A stretch of 54,483 bases of DNA from Neocallimastix lanati (nom. inval.) (lineage: Eukaryota > Neocallimastigomycota > Neocallimastigomycetes > Neocallimastigales > Neocallimastigaceae): positions 1-54,483 of the forward strand of contig JACVTC010000296.1 of NCBI GenBank assembly GCA_016946835.1, in the 5' to 3' direction. Each line of letters begins with the position of its first letter. The stretch's first letter is position 1. The notes beneath the pieces are model-generated. The model was not told the origin of the DNA. It saw only the letters and a program-made list of their open reading frames with translations, and ran no database searches. Position numbers and translations under genes: made by a program. Below are positions 28,365-38,932 of this stretch, piece after piece.

Positions 28365-29969
28365 ATGGAAGTCAATGATAATACAAAAAAGTTTTATGAT
28401 GAATTGGAAGGAAAATGCGAACCAGAAATATTATTAGAGATAGCAAAAAAAGGAATTTTTTTATATGAACCTTTATGTAAATACGATAAAATAAAAAATC
28501 ATAAATATGTTGTTTTAATAAGTATATTAGCTGAACAATATTTTATGATTAATAATGACGTACAATATACAGAATTAAAAAATATAATTTTATCTAATAT
28601 GGAATATACCTTTACATATAAAACAAAAGTAATAAATTTATTAATAGTTAATGAATTTATTTTAAATAAAATATTAAATGAAAAAAACATAAAGGTAATA
28701 AATACTTTTAAAACAATTTACAAAGAAATTTTTTTGTGTTTATATAAATACAAATTTATATCCACTAACGTATTTAATTTATTTTATGAATATAATCCTG
28801 ATTTATATTATTCATATGAATTTGATATATTTGAATTTTTATATTATGATAATAAATGTTTGCTACTTACTAAATTAAATAATATATTAGAAAGAAAAAA
28901 TAATAACAAAGATATTTTAGATATGTTAAAAGATATAGTATTGGATTATTGTAGAGATCTAAATTTGCTAATATTTTTATCAAATTTTTTTTGCAAAAAT
29001 AAAATACAATTACATACTAGACCTTATTATAGAGTTCCTTTATTTTTTCCTTTAAATATTCTTAAAGAATATGCAAATAATTTTTTCTTACCTAATAATT
29101 TATTTATAAAATGTAATAATAAGTATTATGAAGATTTTTTAAATTTTTGCTTTAGTGATGACAATTTAAATACTGTTTATACAGCTTATATAAGAAGTAA
29201 ATCAAATAAAGATGAAAAGTATATTAATAAATATTTATCGTTTAAATACCATATTTATGATTGTCTTGAATTTGAATATGAATTATATAAAATCAAAAAT
29301 AATACATGTGCTGTTGAAAATGTAGAAAAAAAAAATATATTTGACAATGAAGAAGAAATATCAAAAAACAATATTTCTGATAATAAAATAGTTGAGAATA
29401 CCAATTTTTCAAATAGTATAAATGAAGGAATTAAAAATATAATCAGCATAAAAAAAGAAGAAAATGAAAGCAATGATAACGATGTTATATATTATATTAA
29501 AGCCTTTGATAATCAATATGACAAAATTTACAATTTTAATATAATAAAAGAATATTATTATGATGAATATAATATACGTGCAGTATATGATCCTTATTTA
29601 ATTGATATTAATAAAATGAATACATTAAATTTTGTCAAAACATGTTTAAATAATTATGATTTTTTAAATAATGTATTACTTGATCCAAATTATATTTTTA
29701 ATATTAATTTATCTACTAACTTTGGAACTGAAATTTTATTAATGAGATTGACATATTTAATATCTTTAATACATAATAAATATAATGCTTTTATTATTGA
29801 AATATTATTTATGTGTATTGATAATTCATATATAACATGTGATCCTTCAAACCGTATAGATATTGAAATATATGTTTTTGAGGAGCCAACCGATTTAGAA
29901 TTAATTTATAAAATGTTAACAAATACTCCACACAAAATATTTAACAGTTATTGTAGAGGTTATTATTAA
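28365..29969 (+). CDS. Hypothetical non-secreted protein, 534 residues
   Basis: I do not recognise this protein. It has no signal peptide or membrane segment. It is very rich in Tyr, Phe, Asn, Ile and Lys, and looks all-helical in its first 300 residues, with a repeating hydrophobic pattern that could form an alpha-solenoid. An acidic Asn/Glu linker (about residues 320-380) precedes a C-terminal part with YDPYLIDINKMNTLNF and VFEEPTDLELIYKML. It is the only cargo protein clearly lacking secretion signals and is divergent from the large broken secreted protein across 138 bases. A partner or self-protection role is conceivable from position only. Confidence 0.75.
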   Translation: MEVNDNTKKFYDELEGKCEPEILLEIAKKGIFLYEPLCKYDKIKNHKYVVLISILAEQYFMINNDVQYTELKNIILSNMEYTFTYKTKVINLLIVNEFILNKILNEKNIKVINTFKTIYKEIFLCLYKYKFISTNVFNLFYEYNPDLYYSYEFDIFEFLYYDNKCLLLTKLNNILERKNNNKDILDMLKDIVLDYCRDLNLLIFLSNFFCKNKIQLHTRPYYRVPLFFPLNILKEYANNFFLPNNLFIKCNNKYYEDFLNFCFSDDNLNTVYTAYIRSKSNKDEKYINKYLSFKYHIYDCLEFEYELYKIKNNTCAVENVEKKNIFDNEEEISKNNISDNKIVENTNFSNSINEGIKNIISIKKEENESNDNDVIYYIKAFDNQYDKIYNFNIIKEYYYDEYNIRAVYDPYLIDINKMNTLNFVKTCLNNYDFLNNVLLDPNYIFNINLSTNFGTEILLMRLTYLISLIHNKYNAFIIEILFMCIDNSYITCDPSNRIDIEIYVFEEPTDLELIYKMLTNTPHKIFNSYCRGYY

Positions 29970-30286
29970 TTTTATAATTTAGACATCAAGGTTCATATAG
30001 ATAAGTAATTAAATTTTAAGAGAATTTCAATTTTTAAAACTATGTATATAAAAATTATAAAAATTTCTTTATTTTTTTTATTATTTTTTTTTAAAAAAAA
30101 AAATATATGTATATAATTATAAACTGATTTTTATATTTATTGTATTATTAAAAATTAAAATATAAAATATATGTATATAATTATAAACTGATTTTTATAT
30201 TTATTGTATTATTAAAAATTAAAATATAAAATAATATTTTTATTATTAATTATTAATATATAAAGTCAAATAAAATTTTTTTTAGT
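29970..30286. other. Intergenic region upstream of the large lectin gene
   Basis: A region of 317 bases holding a long T-run/A-run palindrome (about 30,070-30,103) followed at once by a 64-base perfect tandem duplication (30,103-30,230). The promoter of the 1,819-residue gene should be in or after the duplication. Confidence 0.6.
30103..30230. repeat. Perfect 64-base tandem duplication
   Basis: Two identical adjacent copies (30,103-30,166 and 30,167-30,230) begin ATATATGTATATAATTATAA and include AAACTGATTTTTATATTTAT. They end 56 bases before the start of the large lectin-like gene, so a promoter element may be duplicated. Identity of the copies indicates a recent event. Confidence 0.92.
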
Positions 30287-33200
30287 ATGAATATTGTAGT
30301 AAGTATTATTTTATTTGTATCCATTTTTCAGCAATCTCTTTGTAATGGTTTAAATACAAAAAATGGAAATGGATCACAAAATTTACCGAAAAATAATACC
30401 ATGGAAAATGAAGTAAAAGAGGAAAGTGTATTACAAAGTTTAACAAAGAATAATACCAAAGAAAATGAAATAAAGGAATCCAAAGAATTCTGCCTTTATA
30501 ATTCAGAAGGGGTTATTAAGATCTATGATCCTATTTATAGAAATAATAAAGGAAAACTAGTACATGCAGAGACTATTGAAGAATATGCCAAAGTTTTAGG
30601 ACCAACATGGTATGGAGTATCATTTTGTAATAATAATACACTTGTTAACAGTTTAGGAATGTATTTTGATATATCCAATTCGAAATTACATAAAAGAAGT
30701 GAAGAAGAAACTCCAGTGAATGATGATAATATTTTTCGAGGAGAAAACCCATTATTAGAATCTGATTATGAAACAATTACGACCAAATATATTGATAATA
30801 TTTATGAAGAATTAAAAAATTCAGAAAAAAAATGTATGCCATTAACTAGTGTAAGTCCAGGGTTTAATCCTTATCACAAAAGTTTAACGATTGGTATAGA
30901 TAATAATAATGAACCAGCGAATATACGATTTGCGTTAGGAGGGTTTATTAAAGTTGATAAAAAAGATTTTGATGATCTTCCTTCAGGCATTACAAAATGT
31001 AATGCAGTCCGAAGTTGTAAAGGTTGTAATGTTGTTTGTAGTGCGATTATAACAGCATCAATCGAAAAACAATATAGTGTTACAAATAGTAATGGAGTTA
31101 CTCATGTACGTACTTATGGACAAGTTGAAGGTTCTTCCGATACAGAAACTCAAGATATTTCAAGTACGATGGAAGTTGCTAATTCTTTAACAGATTCTGG
31201 TAGTATTACACAAACCTCTTCTAATTCTACTACTAATTCATTAGAGAAATCTATTGCTATACAGCACACAGATTCTAATTCCAATTCTGATGAACAAAGT
31301 GCTACACATACTGATGAATTTTCAAAATCTAATATAAAAGGAGTTACTGAAGAAAATACACATGCTACAACTGTTACTGATACCGAATCAAAGGAACAAA
31401 ATTGGAGTGATTATACTGAACATTCCAATACGGAAGAATATAGTCATTTAAGTATGGATGATTATAATAAATATAAAGATTTTTATCCAGTTAAAAAGCC
31501 AGAATACATCAATAAACATAAACGATTTTATGAATTTAATAATTCAAATTATAATAAAAGAAATCCCGCAGCAATATTGAGACTTGCTGCTTTGCTTCTC
31601 AGTAGTAGCGGTAGTAGCGGTAGCGGTGGTGGCAGTGATAATAAATTACAAGGTTGGATTAATACTGGTTGTAATGTAGGTCAAACTGTTGGTTCTCTAT
31701 GGTCCGCTTATGAGGCACATGAAAGTAATAAAATTTCTAGAGAAAGTATGGCTCAAGAGGAAAAAATTGCAAAAAATCAATACAATCAAACCGATTATTG
31801 GAATATTATACAATCAAACCAAACCGATTTTTGGAATACTAGACAATACAATCAAACTGATTATTGGAATATTAGACAAGAAAATCAAACCGATTTTTGG
31901 AATTTGAGAACAGAACAAATGCAGTATAATTTAGCCAATTATGATCTTGATGTTCAAGACTATCTTGCACAAAGACAAGAAAGTTTTCAATTAAGGTTAG
32001 CATTAGCAGGTACACGTACGAGTAGCACTACTGATGTAGAAGGCCACAGTGAAGGAGGAGCTATTATTAATTCACATGAAGTTTCAAATTATGTTTCTAA
32101 AACCACTAGTGTTTTGAATCAAGAACAAACTACCAATGGTTACAGCGATGCTTATAGTATTGGTCATACAGAAACATCGACAGTAGAAGATTCTAAAACA
32201 GATACCATTTCTGATTTATTATCAAGTTCTAATACTAAAGAAGAATCATGGTCCATCGATCATTCTAAATCAATCACAAATACAAATAGCAAAACTTTTG
32301 GATCATCGAATAGTCAAACACAATCTAAGGAAGTTTCTCTTGAAGAATCTAAAAACATTTCATATGAAAATACTATAGGTAAAATCGTTACAAATGGAAA
32401 AAGTTATCAAATCAACCAAGCTATCACTAATAATCCAGGAGATAATAAATGTTACTCGTATATTATAGCACCCAAGATTAAATCAGAAGCTATTATTTGG
32501 GCTTGTAAAGTTAATGATGAATATTCAAACGATAAGGTAAAATTTGTTAATTCGGAATCTATGGTTAAATTTTACGAAAACGAATTTATTATTAATAGAA
32601 CAGATTGTTCTAATAATAATAACGTTAAAGGTATTAAATTATTGGATAACTACACGTCTAATAGATTATTTTTTAATGATAGATATAAAAATTTTTTACT
32701 TTCCAATGAAGAATTAACAATTGGTAGTTGTATTTCATCAGGAGCACCATCGTCGGAAACTGGTGATTATCTCTGGTTCTTTGGATTATTACCGAATGGT
32801 CAATTAGCTCTTTGTCAATCCCAATTTGATGAAAAACATGCAGTATGGTCATCGTCTACTTTATTTAAAGTAAAGAGCTATGAATTTATAAAAAAATTAG
32901 ATTTAAGATTTAAAATTGCTAATAATGGTCATTTAATAATTGAAGGTCATGATCTTTTGAAATATAAAAAATTATCTAGCGATTTATATAGTGTTGACAC
33001 AAGTCAATATGTTGTTGTTTGGGATTCATTGCCTAAAAGTTTACCTTTTAATGTTGGATTTTATGGCAATACCGGTTATACATTAATGATCAATCCTTTA
33101 GATGATGGTGCAGATTGTGAAGTAATTTTAGTTGATAGTTTAAACGTTATAGTTTGGAGAATTACTTCTAAAACTACAACATATCACGGCTACTCATTTC

Positions 33201-35746
33201 CGTTAGAATACAATATTCCACTAATATTTGATACAGAAAAAATCGATTATGATCCACATAATCGTATAAGCAAAAATGTGAAAACTTTATATACATCTGA
33301 AATAAAGATGGATTGTAATACAAAACTAAAAGAAAACGAAGCATTAGTATCTAAAAATGGAAAATACAAGATGTATTTACAACCCTCTGGTAATATTGTA
33401 TTGAAGCAAAATGAAAGAACTTTATGGTCAACTCAAACTGCATTAATGGAATCATTCTCTTCTCCATTCCATATTGCTTTTTCAGCTATTGGTGATATGG
33501 TTTTAAGAGATAGGTATAATCATGTTTTATGGCATACAATAAATCCTTATTGTTATGAAATTTTTAATATTAACAAAGAAGATATTTATACCATGGCCAA
33601 AAATAATAATATTAAGAATGAATGTATCCAAAACTTAGGCTCAGTTCAATATCGATTAGTATTAGACGATTCAGGAGAATTGCAAATTCTTGATAATAAC
33701 AATAACATGGTTTGGAGTAATTTATTTGTAAGAAATTTTAATTTACATATGAGATACGTGGAACCACTTGTTTACGCTATTACATCATGTAATGAAGTTC
33801 TCAGATTGCCAAGAGTGTCTGAATTACACAGTTATCCTTCTCCTGAAACAAATGCTCTGATAGTTAATACTCCTTATTATAATAACTTATTACCTGATGA
33901 AAAGCTTGTTTCATCTTATGATAATAAAGTTTCTTTGTACTTTACAGAAAAAGATTTAATTTTGGATTATGATAATCATGACGATTATGGCAATAACCCT
34001 AACAATAACAATAGCAATAACAATTACAATAACAATAAAAACAATCCTAGTCGTGATAATAAAAAAATTATTTTAGCATCTTGTGATAAAATTACAGAAT
34101 TAAAATTAGAAATTACAGGATTGTATTTACATTGTGAAGAGCTCGATAATCCAATAGAAATTGTCTCTTTACCTAAAGGAAGATATAATTTAACTTTTAA
34201 ATTAAATTTAAGGAATATGGAACATAAATTAATTATTATGAATATGGTTACTCATAAAATAGAATGGGGATATAATCCGGTAAAATTTTTGGATCGTTTA
34301 GATGCCAATGTGGAACATATCAATAAACATGGTGAAATTGATGTTGCTAATAATTTTACGTTATATGATCGTTTATATTCCATAAGAAATGATAATTCTT
34401 ATGCTTATATGTCAAATAAATATGGATTACAATTACCAAAGAAAGGTGGTTTTATTTCAATTTATGAACTTAAAATAAATAATAATAATTTTGTCATTAA
34501 TAAAAATATAGTTGTAGATCATATTAAAAATATGAAATTAGAATATGATAGTTTACCTAATGCTTTAATTTTAAGTAATAGTACAACTAATATTTGGAAA
34601 TATCATGGTTCATTATATTGTAATAAATTATTTTCTGATAATGAAGATTGTAATTCTGTCTATTCGTTTACTCCTGTTTACAGAGATAATAATGATCCTT
34701 GGCTACATTTGGTTGATGGTGCATTATATAAATATAATAATTTAATTTATAATATTACGAAAGATATTAATACTGACGAAGTTATTTATTCTTTTAGTGT
34801 AAATAAAGATGGTAGTATTGGTATTAATAATAATAAATTTATAATACATAAAGAATATTACAGAGTTGAAAAAAATTATGTTTTAGAATTATATGATGAA
34901 AATATCAATAATTTAAAATTAGTATTGAAATCATCAGAAGGAGAAATTAAATGGTCTAATCGAAACGTCAGTAATAGACCATATAATGCTAGTGAAATTA
35001 AAGTTGGAGAGTCTTTTAAAGAAGGAGAAATGTTATATTGTGGTGATTATTCAATGGCTATACTTAATGGTAAATTACTTTACAGAGATCATAAAAAACA
35101 AACATCAACTGAAATAAAAAATTATGGTGGAAATAAATCAGCCTACTTATATAAAATAATTATTGGAAATAATAGTCTTACATTTAGGGATAAAAATAAC
35201 GAAGACATAGATAATATTTTGTCCAATAAAAAATCTAATAATAGTAGATTACGTTGTGATAAATCTAATCATGGAATTGTTTGGGATAATGGTAATAATC
35301 AAATACTATGGAAGTATAGCTCAACTAATTCATTTAATCCTAAGTCAGATGCTGTTTGGTTATATAATAAATACTACAATAAATGTCTATATACTAGTGG
35401 TTTTAAAAATGAACCTATAACTTATGAAGATTGTGTTGATCATAATAAATACAAATGGTATTTTGAGAAGATTGATGGTAATACCTATTTTATATCTGCA
35501 GCTAAACATAATTTATGTATGAGAGTTATTAAAAATAGGATGACTTTAGGTGAATGTGATGAAAAAGCTATTTTGAAATATATTAAAGCATCAAAATCTA
35601 TAAAAAGTGGTAATAAATGCCTTAGCGGTATTGATGATAATGATGATCCCTATTCTCAATATGAATTAAAGCTAAGTAGTTGTAATAGACATGATGAAAA
35701 GCAAATGTGGGAATTCATATCTGATATATCCTATATATCAAATTAA
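30287..35746 (+). CDS. Giant secreted lectin-like protein (bulb-type and ricin-B-like domains)
   Basis: An intact 1,819-residue protein. The signal peptide covers about residues 1-19. Possible Kex2-type KR sites lie near residues 137, 414 and 425. A Cys-containing N-terminal domain is followed by two Ser/Thr-rich segments of alternating polarity (about 270-400 and 570-700). They flank a short hydrophobic, Gly/Ser-rich stretch (about 425-455) and four NQTD-Y/F-W repeats (about 501-541). Bulb-type (B-lectin) units appear as MYLQPSGNIVLKQNERTLWS near 1026 and LVLDDSGELQILDNNNNMVWS near 1122, with weaker ones elsewhere. A ricin-B-like domain occupies about 1690-1819 and closely resembles those in the protein at 37,067. 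A role at glycan surfaces is likely; toxin activity is only a possibility. Confidence 0.88.
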   Translation: MNIVVSIILFVSIFQQSLCNGLNTKNGNGSQNLPKNNTMENEVKEESVLQSLTKNNTKENEIKESKEFCLYNSEGVIKIYDPIYRNNKGKLVHAETIEEYAKVLGPTWYGVSFCNNNTLVNSLGMYFDISNSKLHKRSEEETPVNDDNIFRGENPLLESDYETITTKYIDNIYEELKNSEKKCMPLTSVSPGFNPYHKSLTIGIDNNNEPANIRFALGGFIKVDKKDFDDLPSGITKCNAVRSCKGCNVVCSAIITASIEKQYSVTNSNGVTHVRTYGQVEGSSDTETQDISSTMEVANSLTDSGSITQTSSNSTTNSLEKSIAIQHTDSNSNSDEQSATHTDEFSKSNIKGVTEENTHATTVTDTESKEQNWSDYTEHSNTEEYSHLSMDDYNKYKDFYPVKKPEYINKHKRFYEFNNSNYNKRNPAAILRLAALLLSSSGSSGSGGGSDNKLQGWINTGCNVGQTVGSLWSAYEAHESNKISRESMAQEEKIAKNQYNQTDYWNIIQSNQTDFWNTRQYNQTDYWNIRQENQTDFWNLRTEQMQYNLANYDLDVQDYLAQRQESFQLRLALAGTRTSSTTDVEGHSEGGAIINSHEVSNYVSKTTSVLNQEQTTNGYSDAYSIGHTETSTVEDSKTDTISDLLSSSNTKEESWSIDHSKSITNTNSKTFGSSNSQTQSKEVSLEESKNISYENTIGKIVTNGKSYQINQAITNNPGDNKCYSYIIAPKIKSEAIIWACKVNDEYSNDKVKFVNSESMVKFYENEFIINRTDCSNNNNVKGIKLLDNYTSNRLFFNDRYKNFLLSNEELTIGSCISSGAPSSETGDYLWFFGLLPNGQLALCQSQFDEKHAVWSSSTLFKVKSYEFIKKLDLRFKIANNGHLIIEGHDLLKYKKLSSDLYSVDTSQYVVVWDSLPKSLPFNVGFYGNTGYTLMINPLDDGADCEVILVDSLNVIVWRITSKTTTYHGYSFPLEYNIPLIFDTEKIDYDPHNRISKNVKTLYTSEIKMDCNTKLKENEALVSKNGKYKMYLQPSGNIVLKQNERTLWSTQTALMESFSSPFHIAFSAIGDMVLRDRYNHVLWHTINPYCYEIFNINKEDIYTMAKNNNIKNECIQNLGSVQYRLVLDDSGELQILDNNNNMVWSNLFVRNFNLHMRYVEPLVYAITSCNEVLRLPRVSELHSYPSPETNALIVNTPYYNNLLPDEKLVSSYDNKVSLYFTEKDLILDYDNHDDYGNNPNNNNSNNNYNNNKNNPSRDNKKIILASCDKITELKLEITGLYLHCEELDNPIEIVSLPKGRYNLTFKLNLRNMEHKLIIMNMVTHKIEWGYNPVKFLDRLDANVEHINKHGEIDVANNFTLYDRLYSIRNDNSYAYMSNKYGLQLPKKGGFISIYELKINNNNFVINKNIVVDHIKNMKLEYDSLPNALILSNSTTNIWKYHGSLYCNKLFSDNEDCNSVYSFTPVYRDNNDPWLHLVDGALYKYNNLIYNITKDINTDEVIYSFSVNKDGSIGINNNKFIIHKEYYRVEKNYVLELYDENINNLKLVLKSSEGEIKWSNRNVSNRPYNASEIKVGESFKEGEMLYCGDYSMAILNGKLLYRDHKKQTSTEIKNYGGNKSAYLYKIIIGNNSLTFRDKNNEDIDNILSNKKSNNSRLRCDKSNHGIVWDNGNNQILWKYSSTNSFNPKSDAVWLYNKYYNKCLYTSGFKNEPITYEDCVDHNKYKWYFEKIDGNTYFISAAKHNLCMRVIKNRMTLGECDEKAILKYIKASKSIKSGNKCLSGIDDNDDPYSQYELKLSSCNRHDEKQMWEFISDISYISN
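31787..31912 (+). repeat. Four NQTD(Y/F)WN repeats in the lectin-like gene
   Basis: Four successive units of 10-12 residues, of the form NQTD-Y/F-WN-x-R/I-Q, are encoded by similar but not identical bases. Each carries an Asn-x-Thr sequon, so this stretch may be N-glycosylated on secretion. The repeats sit between the hydrophobic Gly/Ser segment and the second Ser/Thr-rich segment. Confidence 0.85.
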
Positions 35747-36216
35747 TGGAATATTATTAATATATTTAGTTGTTTTTATTGCCATAAAAATAAATAATGT
35801 TATACAAATATCGTATAATATATATTACAAAAATAAAAATGAATATTTAATAATAAAAATAGTAGTTCAAAAAATAATAAAAATAATAAAAATTTAGAAA
35901 ATACGAAATAAAATTATTAAAATATAAAAATATTAAAAAATAAAAATATAAAATTATGAAAAAAATAAAAATATATAAAAAAATATATATATTTATAATA
36001 TTATAAAAAATAATAAATAATAATTAAACGATAAATAAAAATATATATAAATATAAAAATATAAAAATATAAAAATAAACAAATAGATAGTGTTTTAAAC
36101 TTCTAGAATTTAACTTTAATAAATGAAATATCAATCATTTCAATTCCAGAATAAATATTAATTTTATTATTTTTATTTTAATATTATTAATCTTGTTTGA
36201 TTTAGTGTTTTTAAAT

Positions 36217-36247
<31 letters not shown>

Positions 36248-37066
36248 CTTTAAAAAATAAAAAGATATTAAAAAAATAAAAAAAAATAATTTTTAAACTA
36301 ACAAAAAAAAAAAAAAAAAAAGTTACTAAAACACAATTATAATAAAAAAAAAATTTAATAAATAAGAAATAAAATCTATTACATGTTAATATTATACTAT
36401 ATACTTAATATATATAATATTTATATAAATGGAAGTTAAAAATTAAAGAAATATCTATATATAAAAAAAAAAGATATTTTTTTAAAACTTGATAAAATGT
36501 ATTGAATAAGTTTTTATTGGAATTCTAATTTTTTTTTTTTTTTTTTAATTTATTATTTTTTTATTATTTTTTTATTTAGTTTTATTTAAATTTTATATAT
36601 TGACTACAACAATATTTACCAGTAATTTAAATGAAATATCTTTATTTTAATTAAATTTCAAAAACTTAATTGTTTTGACGTTTGTGTAACTCTACATAAA
36701 AAATATCAAATATTAATATTAATACTATAAATAAAATAAAAAAAAAAAAATAATAAAACAAAAAATAATTAATATAATTACTTTTAATATTATGTTCAAC
36801 TTTATATTATGATAAAAAATCAAGAATATTAAATTTTATATAAATTATATATTATTATATTATTTTATATGGCTTACATAATATAATTAATACATTAAAA
36901 GCGTATCTCACATAGTAGAAAAATACTATTTAAATTTTAACTAATAAAAAATTTTTATAATGAATAAAATATACTATTCTGTTTTCAATAAAAAATCTAA
37001 TATTTGATTGTGCTTATAAAATGATTTTTAAAATTATAAATTTAAAAAAACAAAATTATTATTTAA
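35747..37066. other. Long intergenic region between the two lectin genes
   Basis: A region of 1,320 bases with no convincing gene. The plus strand is A-rich, with A homopolymers at about 36,219-36,242 and 36,306-36,320 and a T run at about 36,530-36,546. Simple AAATATA-type repeats lie near 35,920-36,080. The promoter of the 482-residue gene should be near the right end. Confidence 0.5.
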
Positions 37067-38013
37067 ATGATTTTAGGAATATTTATTATCGGAATTGTCT
37101 TAAATAAAATTATTGCTTTACCTCAAGAATTAAAAAGCAATAATAAAGCGTCTGTCTGGATATACAATGAATATTTAAATAGCTGTTTATATGCTTCAGG
37201 TTATTCAGATGAACCAATAACGTACGATTATTGTAATAATAGTATTGACAATAAGTGGTATATTGGTGAAGATGATGATGGCATTTATTTCATGTCTGCT
37301 ACTGATAAAGAATTTTGTATATCCTATGTTGACGATCAAATCAAATTAGCAAAGTGTGACGAAAATGCTATAATGAAATATGATGAAGTATCAAAATTTA
37401 TCAAAAGTGATAATATGTGCGTAAGTGCTATTGATGATTTAAGTGATGAAGAATTTTTAAGGTTAACTAAATGTGATAGACATAACAAAAAAATATTTTG
37501 GGAAATATCATATAAAAAACCTACAAAAAAAATTAATACCACAACCACGACTACTACTACTACAACAATAAATCCTACTCCAACATCTAAACCAATGTGG
37601 ATATACAATGAATATACTGAGAAATGTTTATATGCTCCTGATTATGAAGATGAAATTCCAACTTATGAAAAATGCGATAATACAGATAACTATCAATGGT
37701 ATGTTGTAAGTACTAAAGGGGGAACTTTCTTCAAATCAAAAAGTAATTTGGATTTATGTTTAAGAGTTTCTAATAATGATAATTCTAAAATAATGATGGG
37801 TGAGTGTGATACAAATGCTATTTTGCGTTATCGTAGAAATGATGGAACTATCACTAGTAAATTATCCGAAAGTTTATGTCTTGGAAATTCTATCAGTTCT
37901 TCTATCAAAGTTGCAGCAAAAATAAGAAATAAGGTAAAACTTTATGATTGTGATGATGAAATTAATGAAGATCAGATTTGGATGATGTTAAATTCAAACC
38001 CTGCCAAAAAGTT

Positions 38014-38052
<39 letters not shown>

Positions 38053-38515
38053 AACTACTACTACTACTATTAATATTACTACTACTACAAAATCTCCATC
38101 CCCTACTATAGATACTAAGTATCGTTGCGGAAAAGATTTTAATAATAAATCATGTTCTAAAGGTGAATGTTGTAGTAAATATGGTTATTGTGGAACTTCG
38201 ATAGACCATTGTGGTACTGGATGTCAAGCCAGTTATGGTAGATGTAATGATGGCGGTCGTTGTGGCACTGATTATGGAAAATGTCTTAATGATAAACAAT
38301 GTTGTAGTCAATTTGGCTATTGTGACATTTCGGATGCTCATTGTGGATCAAAATGTCAAAGTAAATTTGGATTATGCTACGGCTCTGACGATAGATGTGG
38401 TGAAAAATATGGTAGGTGTAAAGGTAATAAATGCTGCAGTAAATGGGGTTATTGCGGTACATCCAGTGATCATTGTAAAAAGGGATGCCAACCAAAGTAT
38501 GGTTTATGCAAATAA
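37067..38515 (+). CDS. Secreted protein with two ricin-B-like lectin domains and three CBM18 domains
   Basis: A 482-residue protein with a signal peptide (about residues 1-18) and two ricin-B-type domains (about 28-150 and 178-318). These are marked by W(I/L)YNEY, CLYA, NKWY/YQWY, CxxA(I)xxY and W at the end. Each is followed by a poly-Thr linker, likely O-glycosylated. Three hevein-type domains (from about residue 353 to the end) carry the CCSKYGYCG, CCSQFGYCD and CCSKWGYCG cores with full cysteine sets. The first lectin domain is very close to the C-terminal domain of the 1,819-residue protein, so the two genes share a module. The architecture suggests binding to both glycans and chitin at a fungal surface. 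Confidence 0.92.
37525..38101 (+). repeat. ACT/ACA microsatellites encoding Thr linkers
   Basis: Two runs of Thr codons (about 37,538-37,570 and 38,014-38,093) encode poly-Thr linkers after each lectin domain. The pure ACT triplet stretches are likely to vary in length between copies. Such linkers are typical of modular secreted proteins in anaerobic fungi. Confidence 0.85.
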
Positions 38516-38895
38516 AAATTTAATTAGTTTGATATATAAATTTTAAATCTTTACTTATTAAAGTTTCACAAAAATGATCTATTATATAAAAAATAAATAT
38601 AATTCTATCTATTAAAAGTAATAAAAAATAAAAATTAAATATAATACAAAAAAAAATTATATTAAATAAAAAATTAAAACAGTATAATAAAAAATAAAAG
38701 ATAAAATAAAAAAAAAAAATTATAATTTATTCAATATAAATTATAATTATAACAATAGATTCCATAGATATTTTAGATAGAGTATTTTTGGACTATTACC
38801 TAATAAATTTATAAAAATAATTTTATAAAAGTCAAAAAAAGTAATAAATAAATAAATCAATAAAATAAGTAAAAATAAATTATAAAAATGAAATA

Positions 38896-38932
<37 letters not shown>

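Noticed and set aside
38150-38546. Several open frames on both strands over the CBM18 region
   Set aside because: Shadows of the Cys- and Gly-rich hevein codons in the 482-residue gene.
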